From Nocardia abscessus (GTDB taxonomy: Bacteria > Actinomycetota > Actinomycetes > Mycobacteriales > Mycobacteriaceae), in NCBI RefSeq assembly GCF_015477775.1, contig NZ_JADLQO010000023.1, positions 16,357-80,356 on the forward strand: DNA of 64,000 nucleotides, written 5' to 3'. Within the stretch, counting starts at the first letter, position 1. Each line of letters opens with the position of its first letter. Positions 34,977-43,637 of this stretch are shown here, piece after piece. The notes beneath the pieces are model-generated. The model was not told where the DNA came from. It saw only the letters and a list, made by a program, of their open reading frames with translations, and did no database searches. Made by a program: the position numbers and the translations under genes.

Positions 34977-35602
34977 TCAGGCACCCTCGCGGGCGGCGCG
35001 GTTGCGTTGTTCGTCGATGACTCTGGGGCGATAGCGACGGCTGCGGATACGGATGCGCGGACAATGAGCTGGGTGTCGCCGTTCTCGCCGATGGTGTAGC
35101 TCCCCGAGACCGGGTCGCCGGTCGACCCGAAGTGATAGGCGGGAGCGCTGGATTCGTCGCTGACGGTATGGTTGGTGCTCGGCAGGCGCCGGGTCAAGAC
35201 AGAGGTGACGGTCTCGCGCTTCTTCTGCCACGCCGATACCCGCACAGCATGCGCTTCGGCGATCGTTTCCCGCATCCGAGGAATGCGCGGGTCGCTCAAG
35301 CCGGCCGCGATCGTCGCGGGATCGTGGGAGGTGTCGCAGGCAGCGTAGTGGCCGAGAGTTGGTGCCGGACCGCGAAGTCCGCGAGTTCACCGAAACAGGC
35401 CTCGCATTCCAGCAATCCGGTCGGTGCACCGTCGCGATCGTGTACGAGTGTGACTTGGATCTTCTCGTCGGGGACCAGGGCCGATCAGATACGCAGTGCA
35501 ACGGCGCTCGGTCGGCGCCCCCGCCAACGCGGTCCACCCGCCGGACTCGGTCAGGGGCGCGATGGCAGCCACCCACTGGTCCACGGTCCGGAAACTATGC
35601 AT
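34977..35602 (-). pseudogene. Hypothetical gene broken by about three frameshifts
   Basis: Coding signal starts at ATG 35602 (AAAGGA at 6 nt: MHSFRTVDQWVAAIAPLTES), jumps frame near 35490 to LVPDEKIQVTLVHDRDG and LLECEACFGELADFAV, jumps again near 35355 to HYAACDTSHDPATIAAGLSD and on through PRIPRMRETIAEAHAVRV, and once more near 35040 to a basic C-terminus (RSRRYRPRVIDEQRNRAA). Joined, it would be about 205 residues with a cysteine pair. Either a decayed gene or base-calling errors. The 363 bp upstream (35603-35965) hold no gene. Confidence 0.65.
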
Positions 35603-35965
35603 GATGCGTCCTTTCGAATAAAGTGCGCGCCGACAAAATCTGGCGTCGCCTGCGGCCGCCGCTGCGAAAGGCAGACTGGCGTCGAGCGCGCTTCCAGGGC
35701 AGCGAACTGCAAGCGCGGCGAATCGCCGCTCACTGTCTGAAGCGAGGCGACGCGAGAATCTGACTGCGCACCGCCGGGGCATGCGCGACCTGGCTCACTC
35801 CGGCCGTGCGACGGCTACGACGGATACTGCTGGTCCGAGGGACCCTTCGCCGCAGATGGGATGCGGCTGCACTGTTTCATGCCGACGGGGCATGAAGCGG
35901 AAGGTGTCCGGTGTGGTGCGCGTCCCGGCTCACATGGATTGAACTGATAGTCCTGAGCTGGCTGA

Positions 35966-36772
35966 TCAGTTGCCGTACTGGGCATGCCAATCGCCGTGTT
36001 CGCCCTGGTGGTACTTCGCTCGCCCGCAGCGGCGTGGCTGGTAGCCCGCTGTCGCGGAGTTCGAGGGCTGGAAGCCGCAAGGCGGATGCACCCAACCGGG
36101 CACATGCCAGAGCACCTGCGTCACTGCGCCGTCACCGCTTACGGTGGTGACGTGGTCGGCGTCGGCGTAGCTGTTCGACTTCCATGGAAACCGCGACGAG
36201 TCGATTCCCGCCGCGTCCGCGGCAGCCGTGAGCGCGCCGTCGGGACGGTAATCGACGCGCAGAGTGATTCTGTAGCGCGCGGTGAGCTCGGCGTAGATGG
36301 CTTCAGTCAAGTAGGCGGTGAATGCGGCCAACTGGTCACTGGTGATCGTGTGCGCGTCGGCACGCAGCCTGGCGGCGACGACGGCGCTCGGTTGTGTCGG
36401 ATGTACTGGTTGGCCCGGCGCGGCGGAGACGAGTGTCGGCGCGCTCAGCTGCTGGGCCCACCAGTCGGCGGCAGCTTGTGCGGCGGCGCGGTGTCCTTGA
36501 TCTTGCCGCGGTCGGTGCACGACCCGATATGTGACCATCCGCTGGAGATGGGCCTCTCCGGGCGCTGGTTCGAGAGACTGCCAAGTTACGGCGCTCGTGG
36601 CGGCTTCGGTAATTGCCGAGCGGCCCTGAGGTGGCAGCGGTGAGTGATAGGAGTCCAGAACCTCGAAAAGCAACTCGTAGCTGGGGCATTCGGTGATCGA
36701 AAGGATCTGCGCGTCGCTGGTGGTGCGAACAAGGATTAGCGGGAGCGGCTGGCCTGCAGTGGCGGGCTCCAT
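35966..36772 (-). CDS. Hypothetical protein, 268 aa
   Basis: Unrecognised. I choose ATG 36772, which has AAAGG at 7 nt, over an upstream ATG without a ribosome site. N-terminal region is beta-rich (LPLILVRTTSDAQILSITEC), the centre helical (QAAADWWAQQLSAPTLVSAA; QLAAFTAYLTEAIYAELTAR), and the C-terminus carries HPPCGFQ and RCGRAKYHQGEHGDWH, a Cys/His cluster that may bind zinc. No known domain identified. Confidence 0.75.
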   Translation of the reverse strand: MEPATAGQPLPLILVRTTSDAQILSITECPSYELLFEVLDSYHSPLPPQGRSAITEAATSAVTWQSLEPAPGEAHLQRMVTYRVVHRPRQDQGHRAAAQAAADWWAQQLSAPTLVSAAPGQPVHPTQPSAVVAARLRADAHTITSDQLAAFTAYLTEAIYAELTARYRITLRVDYRPDGALTAAADAAGIDSSRFPWKSNSYADADHVTTVSGDGAVTQVLWHVPGWVHPPCGFQPSNSATAGYQPRRCGRAKYHQGEHGDWHAQYGN

Positions 36773-37472
36773 AGCAAGACCTTTCGAAAGGGATTTGAGT
36801 TGCATTTATTCAGATCCTCAGTGGGGCAGTCCCGTTTAACCACGGGTGAACGACTACCGCCAACCACGACCGACAGTACTGGACCACGGCGCACCGGCGA
36901 CACGGGGCGCTGCGGGCACTTCTTCGAGGAAATCCCGGGAACCAGGGTCCGATTCGATGCGACCGTAGACCTGCCGGCGGTGGTCAACTGCTGCTGCAGA
37001 GGTGCGGCTTCCTCGTCGGTGGCGGGCCGTTGCTGGTCGGCCATGCGGCGTGCACGCTACGGCGACATCGTTTGGTGGTCAGCGCGTCGTAGAGACGCTG
37101 AGCGATCGCCCTGAGTGCTTCGAGGCCGCGCTGCGACGGCGGTTCCGACGTCGAGCGCAATTTCAGGGCAGGGAGCCGGGAGATCGCCTGTCACCGCCTT
37201 TTCGGTGGTTGCTGGGACGTGAGATGTTGACTGTCCGCCACTGCGGGTGGCCACCGCCCCGGCCCAACCGCGGCCGCCTATATGACGTACAGGCGTGGTG
37301 ATGGCGGCGGGGTGAGAGGTTCGCCGACACACGAGGTGCACTGCTCAATCGGCGATCGAACCGCACGCGAATATTGTTGTAATGCAGCGCTATTCGCGTC
37401 GGTGTCGGTGTAATCGCCGTGGCCGTCGTCGATGCGGCGGGGACGGTCGGGCTGCGGTAGGTGCAGCCCGGG
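36773..37472. other. Gene-poor stretch with decayed remnants, 700 bp
   Basis: No intact gene. It contains the remnant of the 34023 gene at 36975-37113. Just right of it, about 37122-37190 resembles about 35653-35715 (shared cgtcgagcgc and ttcagggcag-type words), suggesting a duplicated block. Both copies flank the gene at 35966. Confidence 0.45.
36975..37113 (-). pseudogene. Remnant copy of the 34023-34763 gene C-terminal region
   Basis: The DNA aligns with about 34064-34197. Shared stretches include gtgcggctt, cgtcggtggcgggccgttg, ctggtcg and gagacgctgagcg/aagacgctgaacg. On the minus strand it reads DQQRPATDEEAAPLQQQLTT against DQQRPATDEEAAPLLRQLTA in the intact gene, then diverges. Mutations and small gaps break the frame upstream. 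Clear decayed duplication. Confidence 0.75.
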
Positions 37473-37712
37473 TCATGCATCCGACCCCATCTGACTGCGG
37501 AATTGTTCAAGCGCCGTCAAGTACGCAGGGGTGTGCTCCCCGCGGGCCATGTGCTCGAACTCGTGAACCGCCTGCCGCAGCTCACGTCTGATCTGCACGA
37601 CCGCATAGTGGCAGGTGGTCTTGTTCTCGCCCTGCCACCGCTCCACCTCGGCGTGTACCTCGACGAGCTTCGGCAGGATCTGGTTCGCGAGCTGCCTCAA
37701 CGCCTCGTTCAC
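37473..37712 (-). CDS. Small helical hypothetical protein, 79 aa
   Basis: Starts at GTG 37712, overlapping the preceding stop by 4 bp (GTGA), so it is coupled to the alpha-CTD-like gene. The sequence is a continuous amphipathic helix pattern (LPKLVEVHAEVERWQGENKT; VVQIRRELRQAVHEFEHMAR). No domain recognised. The tight coupling suggests it acts with the upstream protein, perhaps as a partner or regulator. Confidence 0.7.
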   Translation of the reverse strand: MNEALRQLANQILPKLVEVHAEVERWQGENKTTCHYAVVQIRRELRQAVHEFEHMARGEHTPAYLTALEQFRSQMGSDA

Positions 37713-38152
37713 CGCGCGTCGACCTTCTCGACGTCCGAATGCTGACGGTCCTCGCACGCGTCGGCGGCCTTGTAGTCCAGCCAGATCTTCGCCGCGTCGA
37801 CCACGCCCAACAAGGCGAGCAGTCGAACCAACGGTTCGGCCTCCTCACAGTTCAACCGGTGCGCCAATCCTCCGGACGTGTCGTGAGCAGACCACACCGT
37901 GCGGAACTCCTCCAGTGCGGCCTGCAACTCGGGCGTCATGGGGTGGACTGCCGGGACGTTCTTCAACGACGAGCCACGTGCGTGCAGGCTGTCCTTCACT
38001 TCGGCCATGGCTTCCGGCCCGAAGTTGGGAATGTCGGGCAGATCCGATTCCGTACGGTCGACCAAGTCGCCGGTAGTTCGAAATCGCCACAGTTCCAATC
38101 GCTTATGTGTTCGCGCGGAAAGCTTGATATCCGCGATCCTATCTGTATCCAT
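37709..38152 (-). CDS. Free-standing RNA polymerase alpha-CTD-like protein, 147 aa
   Basis: Residues 8-65 resemble the C-terminal domain of the RNA polymerase alpha subunit: IKLSARTHKRLELWRFRTTG, then DLVDRTESDLPDIPNFGPEA and MAEVKDSLHARGSSLKN. The helix-hairpin-helix pattern (LS.RT...L....T..DL......L..I.NFG..A..E....L) is close to alpha-CTD, which contacts DNA UP-elements and activators. No alpha N-terminal domain is present. The C-terminal 75 residues are an unfamiliar helical region. ATG 38152 has GAGGA at 6 nt. Possible role: modulating host transcription or acting as a decoy. Inference from pattern. Confidence 0.78.
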   Translation of the reverse strand: MDTDRIADIKLSARTHKRLELWRFRTTGDLVDRTESDLPDIPNFGPEAMAEVKDSLHARGSSLKNVPAVHPMTPELQAALEEFRTVWSAHDTSGGLAHRLNCEEAEPLVRLLALLGVVDAAKIWLDYKAADACEDRQHSDVEKVDAR

Positions 38153-38426
38153 AGGTTATCCTCGCAATTACCTCTAGGCGCGAGGTGCGCCGCTCCGCGC
38201 GGTGATCCACTTCCACACCTTCACCTCGTCCGCCCCTCCGCGCATCCCAGGGATAGGAGCGAAGTAGCGGCGTCCGCAGTCCGAGGACAGAGTGAACCGA
38301 GACGCCTAAGGGAGTTACCCATGGGCGGCTCGATCCGTCGCCGGACGGCTGTTGCGTGAAACAGCACGTTCGATGGCAAGGACGGTCTCGCTTTCCGCTT
38401 GATCATGGTGAAATTGCGGAGTACGG

Positions 38427-38735
38427 CTAGCTTTTGGTCGAGTCGTCCGCCTCCACCGAAGGCAGCAGTTCGACCAATGCCCGAGCCGCGCGCACACGCT
38501 GATAAGCCGTGCCGTCGTCAGGCTTCTTGCCCTCGGCGTGCCAGCACACCCAATAGCGCTTATCGGAGTTGTAAGCCCTGCCGAGTGCGCCCTGCATTTC
38601 TCTGGACTCGTGCCGTCCGAACTTGCTCCAGAATTCCCCGAACGCTACCGCCTCGAACGCGTCCAGAAATGGGCCGATGTCGTAGGCGTATGCGGTCGCC
38701 TTCGCCCGCTCGATAACCGCGATGTTCTCGAACAT
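38427..38735 (-). CDS. Hypothetical protein, 102 aa
   Basis: Unrecognised. ATG 38735 follows GAGAGGG. Contains IGPFLDAFEAVAFGEFWSKF and YNSDKRYWVCWHAEGKKPDD, likely a small alpha/beta domain. Composition supports coding. It sits alone between gaps of 274 bp (to the alpha-CTD-like gene) and 321 bp (to the gene at 39057). Confidence 0.7.
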   Translation of the reverse strand: MFENIAVIERAKATAYAYDIGPFLDAFEAVAFGEFWSKFGRHESREMQGALGRAYNSDKRYWVCWHAEGKKPDDGTAYQRVRAARALVELLPSVEADDSTKS

Positions 38736-39056
38736 GCACCCTCTCATATTTCAACCCGCACAGATATAGCGCGGCACTTGACGGGCATTCGCTTGCGCCC
38801 GGCTGTCCCCGCTACTGCGACACCGGTAACGATTCGACCTCGAAGGACAGGCCCGCGATGGCATCAGCGTGTGAGGTCGCGGCCGCCACCGGATGCGAGT
38901 CGGGCGATCGGCGATGTGTCCCGTAGGGCAGCCCAGGGCGCACCTTCACGCTGACGTGCGGCGTTGCGATCGGTCGAGTCTTGGTCGGTCCGGCCGCTTC
39001 CACGGAGCAACGGGCCGGGACATCGGCTGGTGCTACACGCGGTGCGTGCACACTGG
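38736..39056. other. Gene-free stretch, 321 bp
   Basis: I see no gene or convincing repeat. Open frames here are shadow-like, with arginine/alanine/proline-rich composition. Confidence 0.4.
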
Positions 39057-39953
39057 CTAGGCGGCGGTGGTGCGCGATGGGGGTGCGCTCTGGGCGCTCC
39101 GCCGCAATTCCGACAGGGGCAGTGTGTATTTCACGCCGCCGCGTTGCTTGGTGAGGACCGAATGGTCTCCGAGCAGTTCTCGCAGCTGGGTTTCTTGTCG
39201 TTCGGCCTCGGCGAAGCGTTCGGGGAACACGCGCAAGGTGTGGCGCCATTGCCTCTGGCCTGCGCGGACACAGACCCCACCGCAGTTGTTGTGGCTGTAG
39301 CCCAGCTCGTACAACCGCGGCGGCACCAATCCGCGAGAGCGGCAGTCATCGAGCATCTGCTCCTTGGTCAGATAAGGAGTCTCGGCCATGGGAAACTCCA
39401 CTCGCCACGGCGCCCACCCATGGACGACTCCGGGTTCACGCCGCCGCTCGGCCCAGTCCAGCCCGACATACAGGACGGTGTCGGCCGGATCGCAGTGCTG
39501 TTCCAACCAGCGGCGGCAGGGGACCTGCTTGAGCCACTTCGAGCACGGAGCCAAGCGCGAATTCCCGATGAACCGGACATCGGCGAACACCTCCCACGGC
39601 GTGCGACCATCGCACACTCGCACCAGCGGCGCTCCCAGGTAGTCGACGGCGTCCGACAGGAATCGGTGCAGATCCTCGTCCTCAGCCAGGGTATCGGCGA
39701 ACAGCAGCACCATGTTGCTGGTGCCGTACCGCTCTGCCACGCGGACCGCCGCGGCGAAAGAACCGATGCCGCCCGACATCTGCACCACCCGCTTCGGCCC
39801 TGACGCGCCTCCCTGTTTTTCGTCGGCCTGCTCTTCCGAGCGTATTCGCCCGACGTGTGCCTGCCAGCGCATGCGGTTGGGGCGGCGCCTCCGATTTGCG
39901 GACCGGTGAGGGATGCGGTCGAGGTGGTTGGCGCGATCGACAGAATTCGTCAT
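39057..39953 (-). CDS. PAPS-reductase-like PP-loop protein, 298 aa
   Basis: Second PP-loop protein in the window, of the phage/plasmid PAPS-reductase-like type. Visible: VVQMSGGIGSFAAAVRVAER near residue 60 (PP-loop SGGxxS), MVLLFADTLAEDEDLHRFL near 80, RLAPCSKWLKQVPCRRWLEQ near 130 and NNCGGVCVRAGQRQW near 215, whose cysteines are typical of this group. The enzymes use ATP or PAPS-like nucleotides; the actual substrate on mobile elements is unknown, with DNA modification one possibility. ATG 39953 has GAAGG at 5 nt. Confidence 0.83.
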   Translation of the reverse strand: MTNSVDRANHLDRIPHRSANRRRRPNRMRWQAHVGRIRSEEQADEKQGGASGPKRVVQMSGGIGSFAAAVRVAERYGTSNMVLLFADTLAEDEDLHRFLSDAVDYLGAPLVRVCDGRTPWEVFADVRFIGNSRLAPCSKWLKQVPCRRWLEQHCDPADTVLYVGLDWAERRREPGVVHGWAPWRVEFPMAETPYLTKEQMLDDCRSRGLVPPRLYELGYSHNNCGGVCVRAGQRQWRHTLRVFPERFAEAERQETQLRELLGDHSVLTKQRGGVKYTLPLSELRRSAQSAPPSRTTAA

Positions 39954-40288
39954 AAATGCCTTCGGAGTGGTGGGAAATAGATGAGGCCAACGACCGCGAT
40001 ACGCGGCGACCAGAGGGTCGGGCCGGGTTGTCGACAACGACGCCACGACGAGGTCGGTGCGCCCCTCGCGTTCTCGCGTTCCGTCGGGCGGCCGCTGTTG
40101 GTCGCGCTACAGGCAACTGCCGCCCCGATCACCCTTCACGGCAGCGAGTACGCACGGGTGCGTGCCGCGCACCCCGGGCCTCAGCTACACCCTGTATCGG
40201 CACCTGCACAGAGGACTGGCCCCAAACCGGACGACAACCGACAGTGCAGGGCACTTGGCAGACGAGTGGAATCAGTGGTCCGCGGCGT
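39954..40288. other. Gene-free stretch, 335 bp
   Basis: No gene supported; I see no strong repeat. It should carry the promoter of the gene starting at 39953. Confidence 0.4.
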
Positions 40289-41701
40289 TCAGTGTTCGGA
40301 CGGCCGCGGGGCCGGTCGGGTTGAGGTGGCGGTGTATGTCTCGAGTTGGGTGGCCGAGCCGATCAGCGTCTGGATGACGGCGATGGCGTCTGCTTTGCCG
40401 CTGTTCACCGATTCGACCGGTTCGCCTTGGCATACCGGCTCGCATCGGCCGAAGACGCTCAGCCGGACAACTCCGTCCTCACCGACGCGCACGACCGCGA
40501 AGAAGTCGAAAGGGCCCTCGTAATCGTGGACCTCGACGGCCTCGAAACCGGGGTCGGGCCCGGATCGGGTCCATACGAGCGGACGCCCCTGGTGGGTTCC
40601 GGCCTCGATGGCCACCATCCCCTCCACGGCCAGTTTGGACTCTGCGAGGTTGGTGTTGAGTTGCGCATTATCGAGTGATCCTCGTCCGCCGCCTGGTGGC
40701 AGGATGGTTCCCCAGTGGATGCTGTCATAGTCCTTGGTGAGGACACCGCGGTAGCCGACAGGGCCGTGGTAGACCCATCGGTCTGCCGGTTGGGACGTCG
40801 ATGAGGCTGTGCGCCAACGGGCTTCGTCCGGGACAAGGTGATATGTGGTTGCCGTGGCGCCATCCACCGTGACATGGGTAACGCTCGTTTGCTGGAGCAC
40901 CTCCACCGAGCCGGCAGGCTCGGCGGTGAGAGCGCGATACTGCGGCGGTTGCAGGCTGTGGGAGACGGGCGCCGGAAGGTCGGCCAGGCTACGGGCGTCG
41001 GGATAGGTGACAGGCGGATGGAGTTGAACGATCACCGGCCCGACCGGTGGTGCGACGGCGAAGGTCAGCGGCCGACCGGCTTGCAGCCAACTCGTCACGA
41101 CATCCTGTACTGAGCCGATGAACTCGCTAAAGCCTTGGCCGGATAGTTGTTCGCGGGCGTTGATGTGGCCGTCGGCGTAGAGGTTGGCATCGACGTGGTC
41201 GTGCAGCTCAGCGAAGTGGCTGAGATCGGTGGGGAGGATACCCTCGGCGATGTCTTGCAAGATTTCCCGGCAGATCTGGGCTGCGATGTCCGCGTCGAGA
41301 ACGGTGTGGAGACCGGTCGCCGCGGTCGGGGTGATGTCGCCGTCCAACCACATTCCTTGCACGAAGCCGCTGAGCACCGCGGCGTCGGGCCCGCAGTGGT
41401 GGCGTTGTTGGATCCGGCGGATCCCGGCGGCGGATTCGTAGGCGTCGTCGCGGCTGATCGCCGTGACCGTCCGCCGTGCCCCGGTCGAGGTGTCGGTCCA
41501 TTGGTAGGCGTAGCGGATCGGGTACACCTGGCAAGCCCCGGAGTCCGGCGGTCTGCCGGATGTGGTCGAGGCCGGGTCCGTTGCCAGGATGTCGAGCACG
41601 GACCCGGACGATGCGGGGCCGCTCGGCGACGATGCCCGAAGTGCATGCCCGGCAGAGCGAACATGGGAGGTGAGGGTTCGCTGTCTCTGGTCGTCAGTCA
41701 T
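40289..41701 (-). CDS. Hypothetical protein, 470 aa
   Basis: Unrecognised. ATG 41701 has GGAG at 4 nt; an upstream frame extension to 41878 is not supported. The region around residues 130-200 is helical (DDAYESAAGIRRIQQRHHCG; AAQICREILQDIAEGILPTD), the second half is beta-rich (SSTSQPADRWVYHGPVGYRG; SKLAVEGMVAIEAGTHQGRP). The C-terminus includes FFAVVRVGEDGVVRLSVFGR. No membrane segments. The 466 bp upstream (41702-42167) contain no gene I can support. Confidence 0.75.
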   Translation of the reverse strand: MTDDQRQRTLTSHVRSAGHALRASSPSGPASSGSVLDILATDPASTTSGRPPDSGACQVYPIRYAYQWTDTSTGARRTVTAISRDDAYESAAGIRRIQQRHHCGPDAAVLSGFVQGMWLDGDITPTAATGLHTVLDADIAAQICREILQDIAEGILPTDLSHFAELHDHVDANLYADGHINAREQLSGQGFSEFIGSVQDVVTSWLQAGRPLTFAVAPPVGPVIVQLHPPVTYPDARSLADLPAPVSHSLQPPQYRALTAEPAGSVEVLQQTSVTHVTVDGATATTYHLVPDEARWRTASSTSQPADRWVYHGPVGYRGVLTKDYDSIHWGTILPPGGGRGSLDNAQLNTNLAESKLAVEGMVAIEAGTHQGRPLVWTRSGPDPGFEAVEVHDYEGPFDFFAVVRVGEDGVVRLSVFGRCEPVCQGEPVESVNSGKADAIAVIQTLIGSATQLETYTATSTRPAPRPSEH

Positions 41702-42167
41702 TGTGCTCCGCTTCGAGTACGGCGTGCGAGATGAGTAGCCTTCTTCGCTGGCTCCGCGTGCAGCGGTCAGGTGGACAGCGGCGATGGTGAATGGATTGAG
41801 GCGGTAGGTCCGGCGGCCAGCCGCCGCGGGAGCACCGATCGAATGGGCAGTCTGCTTCGGTGCCGGGCGCCTACTCACCGCGGGGCGTCGGCACCGCAGC
41901 GCAGATCGAGCTTGGCGTGTGTTCAGCGCACAAGTGAGATCAAGGCGCGTGCAGCGGAATCATCCTCGCGATGCCAGCCGTCGAGGGCAGTCCCCGGCGG
42001 CCGGCGTCAGGCGGAGGGCTATCTCGGAGCGGCTGATCGCAACGGTGGACCGTTGGCGACTTCTGCGCTGGCCGCTGGATTGACGGCGTAGTTCTGTTTG
42101 GGAAAGTCACCGGCAGTTCGGTTGCGATGACGTGCGGTAAGGGCGGTGTCGATGGCCGGTCACCCGC

Positions 42168-42605
42168 TCACATATCATGTTTCTGGTAGGCGATCGCACG
42201 GGCCAAGGCGGTTCGTATTTCGGTCAGGGCGGGTTCAGCTGGTTGCTCGAGCGGTGCCTGGGCGGCGGTGTCACGGAGAAACACGCTGAACCGCGGCAGT
42301 CGCGCTGCGGTATGGAGTGCGTCGAGCAGATCCCGGGCGTCAGGGGCGAAGTCGTATCCGGCGATTCCGCAGACTTCGCCGATGTGGTTCGCAACTTTCG
42401 TGCAGGCGCGGGTCACGCGGACATAGCGCGAACGACGGCTGATCGTACGTGCCAGCAGCAGCGGCCATCCCACGGCGGCGGCGCGGCGCTGGCGGCGGGT
42501 AACCGACGTAGCCCGGCGCAGCCCACGAGCGATGGCGAGGCCGCCGAGGAAATAGATGAGTGCGGCGGACGCGAGCGCAGCGAACAGAAAAGTCGTGAGG
42601 GTCAT
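42168..42605 (-). CDS. Membrane-anchored hypothetical protein, 145 aa
   Basis: One N-terminal membrane helix (FLFAALASAALIYFLGGLAI) followed by a basic segment (GLRRATSVTRRQRRAA) and a second weaker hydrophobic patch (VGWPLLLA); the rest is soluble and helical. Start ATG 42605 with GGAAGG at 5 nt. It lies downstream of the decayed methyltransferase and may belong to the same operon that starts at 44177. Function unknown. Confidence 0.75.
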   Translation of the reverse strand: MTLTTFLFAALASAALIYFLGGLAIARGLRRATSVTRRQRRAAAVGWPLLLARTISRRSRYVRVTRACTKVANHIGEVCGIAGYDFAPDARDLLDALHTAARLPRFSVFLRDTAAQAPLEQPAEPALTEIRTALARAIAYQKHDM

Positions 42606-42663
42606 GGGGACCTTCCGAAACGGTGAAGAAATGAGGGGAGGTGTGTGAGGTCGCCAGCGCAGC

Positions 42664-43064
42664 TCAGCGGACGCTGAGCGCGATGACAGAGAGCCTGGTC
42701 ATGTCCAGGGCATCGGTAGCGATATCGCGGGCCGGTGGGCCCCAGATCCGCTGGTCGGTCGGGCGCAGGATCGCGTGCTCCGGTGTCGAGCACAGGTCCG
42801 GACGATGCGCGGCTGCTCGAGGGCTGTCCTCGTACTCGGCGATCAGTTCGGCGGCGGCCGTCGCTGCTGCGGCCGTAGGCGACGCGCACCGGCGGTGCCC
42901 GGCGTTGCCGCGGGCGTGTGTCCCGTCGGGCAGGCAGAAATGCAGGCGGCCGTGCGCCTGCGACACGAACCATGTCGTTTCCGTGCGCGCGACACCAGCG
43001 CGGTGCCGTGGTCCGCGAGTTCGGACAGCCAATACCCGGCGTCACGGCTGTAGGGCGGGTTCAA
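42664..43064 (-). pseudogene. Truncated, frameshifted Dam-like phage-type adenine methyltransferase
   Basis: Reads NPPYSRDAGYWLSELADHGT at 43064 downward, containing the catalytic NPPY motif of N6-adenine methyltransferases, then switches frame near 42990 to ARTETTWFVSQAHGRLHFCL and PDGTHARGNAG, which matches the second half of phage-type Dam enzymes. A single missing base explains the switch. The N-terminal part expected before NPPY (about 60-80 residues) is absent: the adjacent tiny membrane ORF starts there. Catalytically inactive as read. Confidence 0.65.
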
Positions 43065-43119
43065 CGGTGGCTGGTCCGCGGCCGCAGGAGTGGTGGCCGA
43101 TCCCTGGAGCGTGGTCGGC

Positions 43120-43206
43120 TTATCGGCGCAGCAACCAGATCAGCACGACGACGCCACCCAGCGCGAGCACCGCAAGGGCTGTCAACGGAATAGAGGCTGA
43201 ATTCAT
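43120..43206 (-). CDS. Putative membrane microprotein, 28 aa
   Basis: Encodes IPLTALAVLALGGVVVLIWL followed by LRR: a single membrane helix with positive-inside C-terminus. ATG 43206 lies 3 nt after the stop of the 139-aa gene, so translational coupling could replace a ribosome site, which is weak. Similar in type, not sequence, to the 34-aa ORF at 18598. Needs conservation evidence. Confidence 0.45.
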   Translation of the reverse strand: MNSASIPLTALAVLALGGVVVLIWLLRR

Positions 43207-43209
43207 CTG

Positions 43210-43629
43210 CTACACAATGTTTTTATTGGGGGGCGGGTTCGGTGGCTCACAGGGGCGGTTGAGCGATGAAGTGTGCTTCACGCGAGTCGATGCTGTGGCT
43301 ATCGGCGCGGTGACCTGCGGACAACGTTTTTGCTGCGACGCTGGCGCTGGGGTGCCGACGGTATACGGCGGTCTGGATAGTGTCGGTGCATGGGTGAACC
43401 CGTGTAAGACCGCGGCGCTGATGATTTCTGCCGACTCCCCGGTGTACGGGCGCTCTCGCAGTACGAGCGTCGCGTGCTTGTTGGACACCGGTGTCGCGTC
43501 CGGGGCGGTCGGCAAATCGTCCGAACGGTGGGTCGGGTGCGGGGATTCTTCACGGAGTTCGTCGCACACAGCGCGGTGGCGGCCGATGCGGCTGCGGTTT
43601 GGTGATGGGCTGTGAGCCGGATGGAACAT
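43210..43629 (-). CDS. Hypothetical protein, 139 aa
   Basis: Unrecognised. ATG 43629 has GAGG at 6 nt and lies 8 bp after the previous stop. The core (SNKHATLVLRERPYTGESAE then IISAAVLHGFTH) looks like a folded alpha/beta unit; both ends are proline/serine/threonine-rich. The gene is part of a tight run 44177 to 43120. Confidence is moderate because all three minus frames are partly open here; this frame has the best ribosome site and composition. Confidence 0.55.
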   Translation of the reverse strand: MFHPAHSPSPNRSRIGRHRAVCDELREESPHPTHRSDDLPTAPDATPVSNKHATLVLRERPYTGESAEIISAAVLHGFTHAPTLSRPPYTVGTPAPASQQKRCPQVTAPIATASTRVKHTSSLNRPCEPPNPPPNKNIV

Positions 43630-43637
43630 GGGCTGCC

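Noticed and set aside
42641..43615. 324-codon plus-strand frame
   Set aside because: Antisense to the methyltransferase remnant and the tight minus-strand run; no ribosome site.
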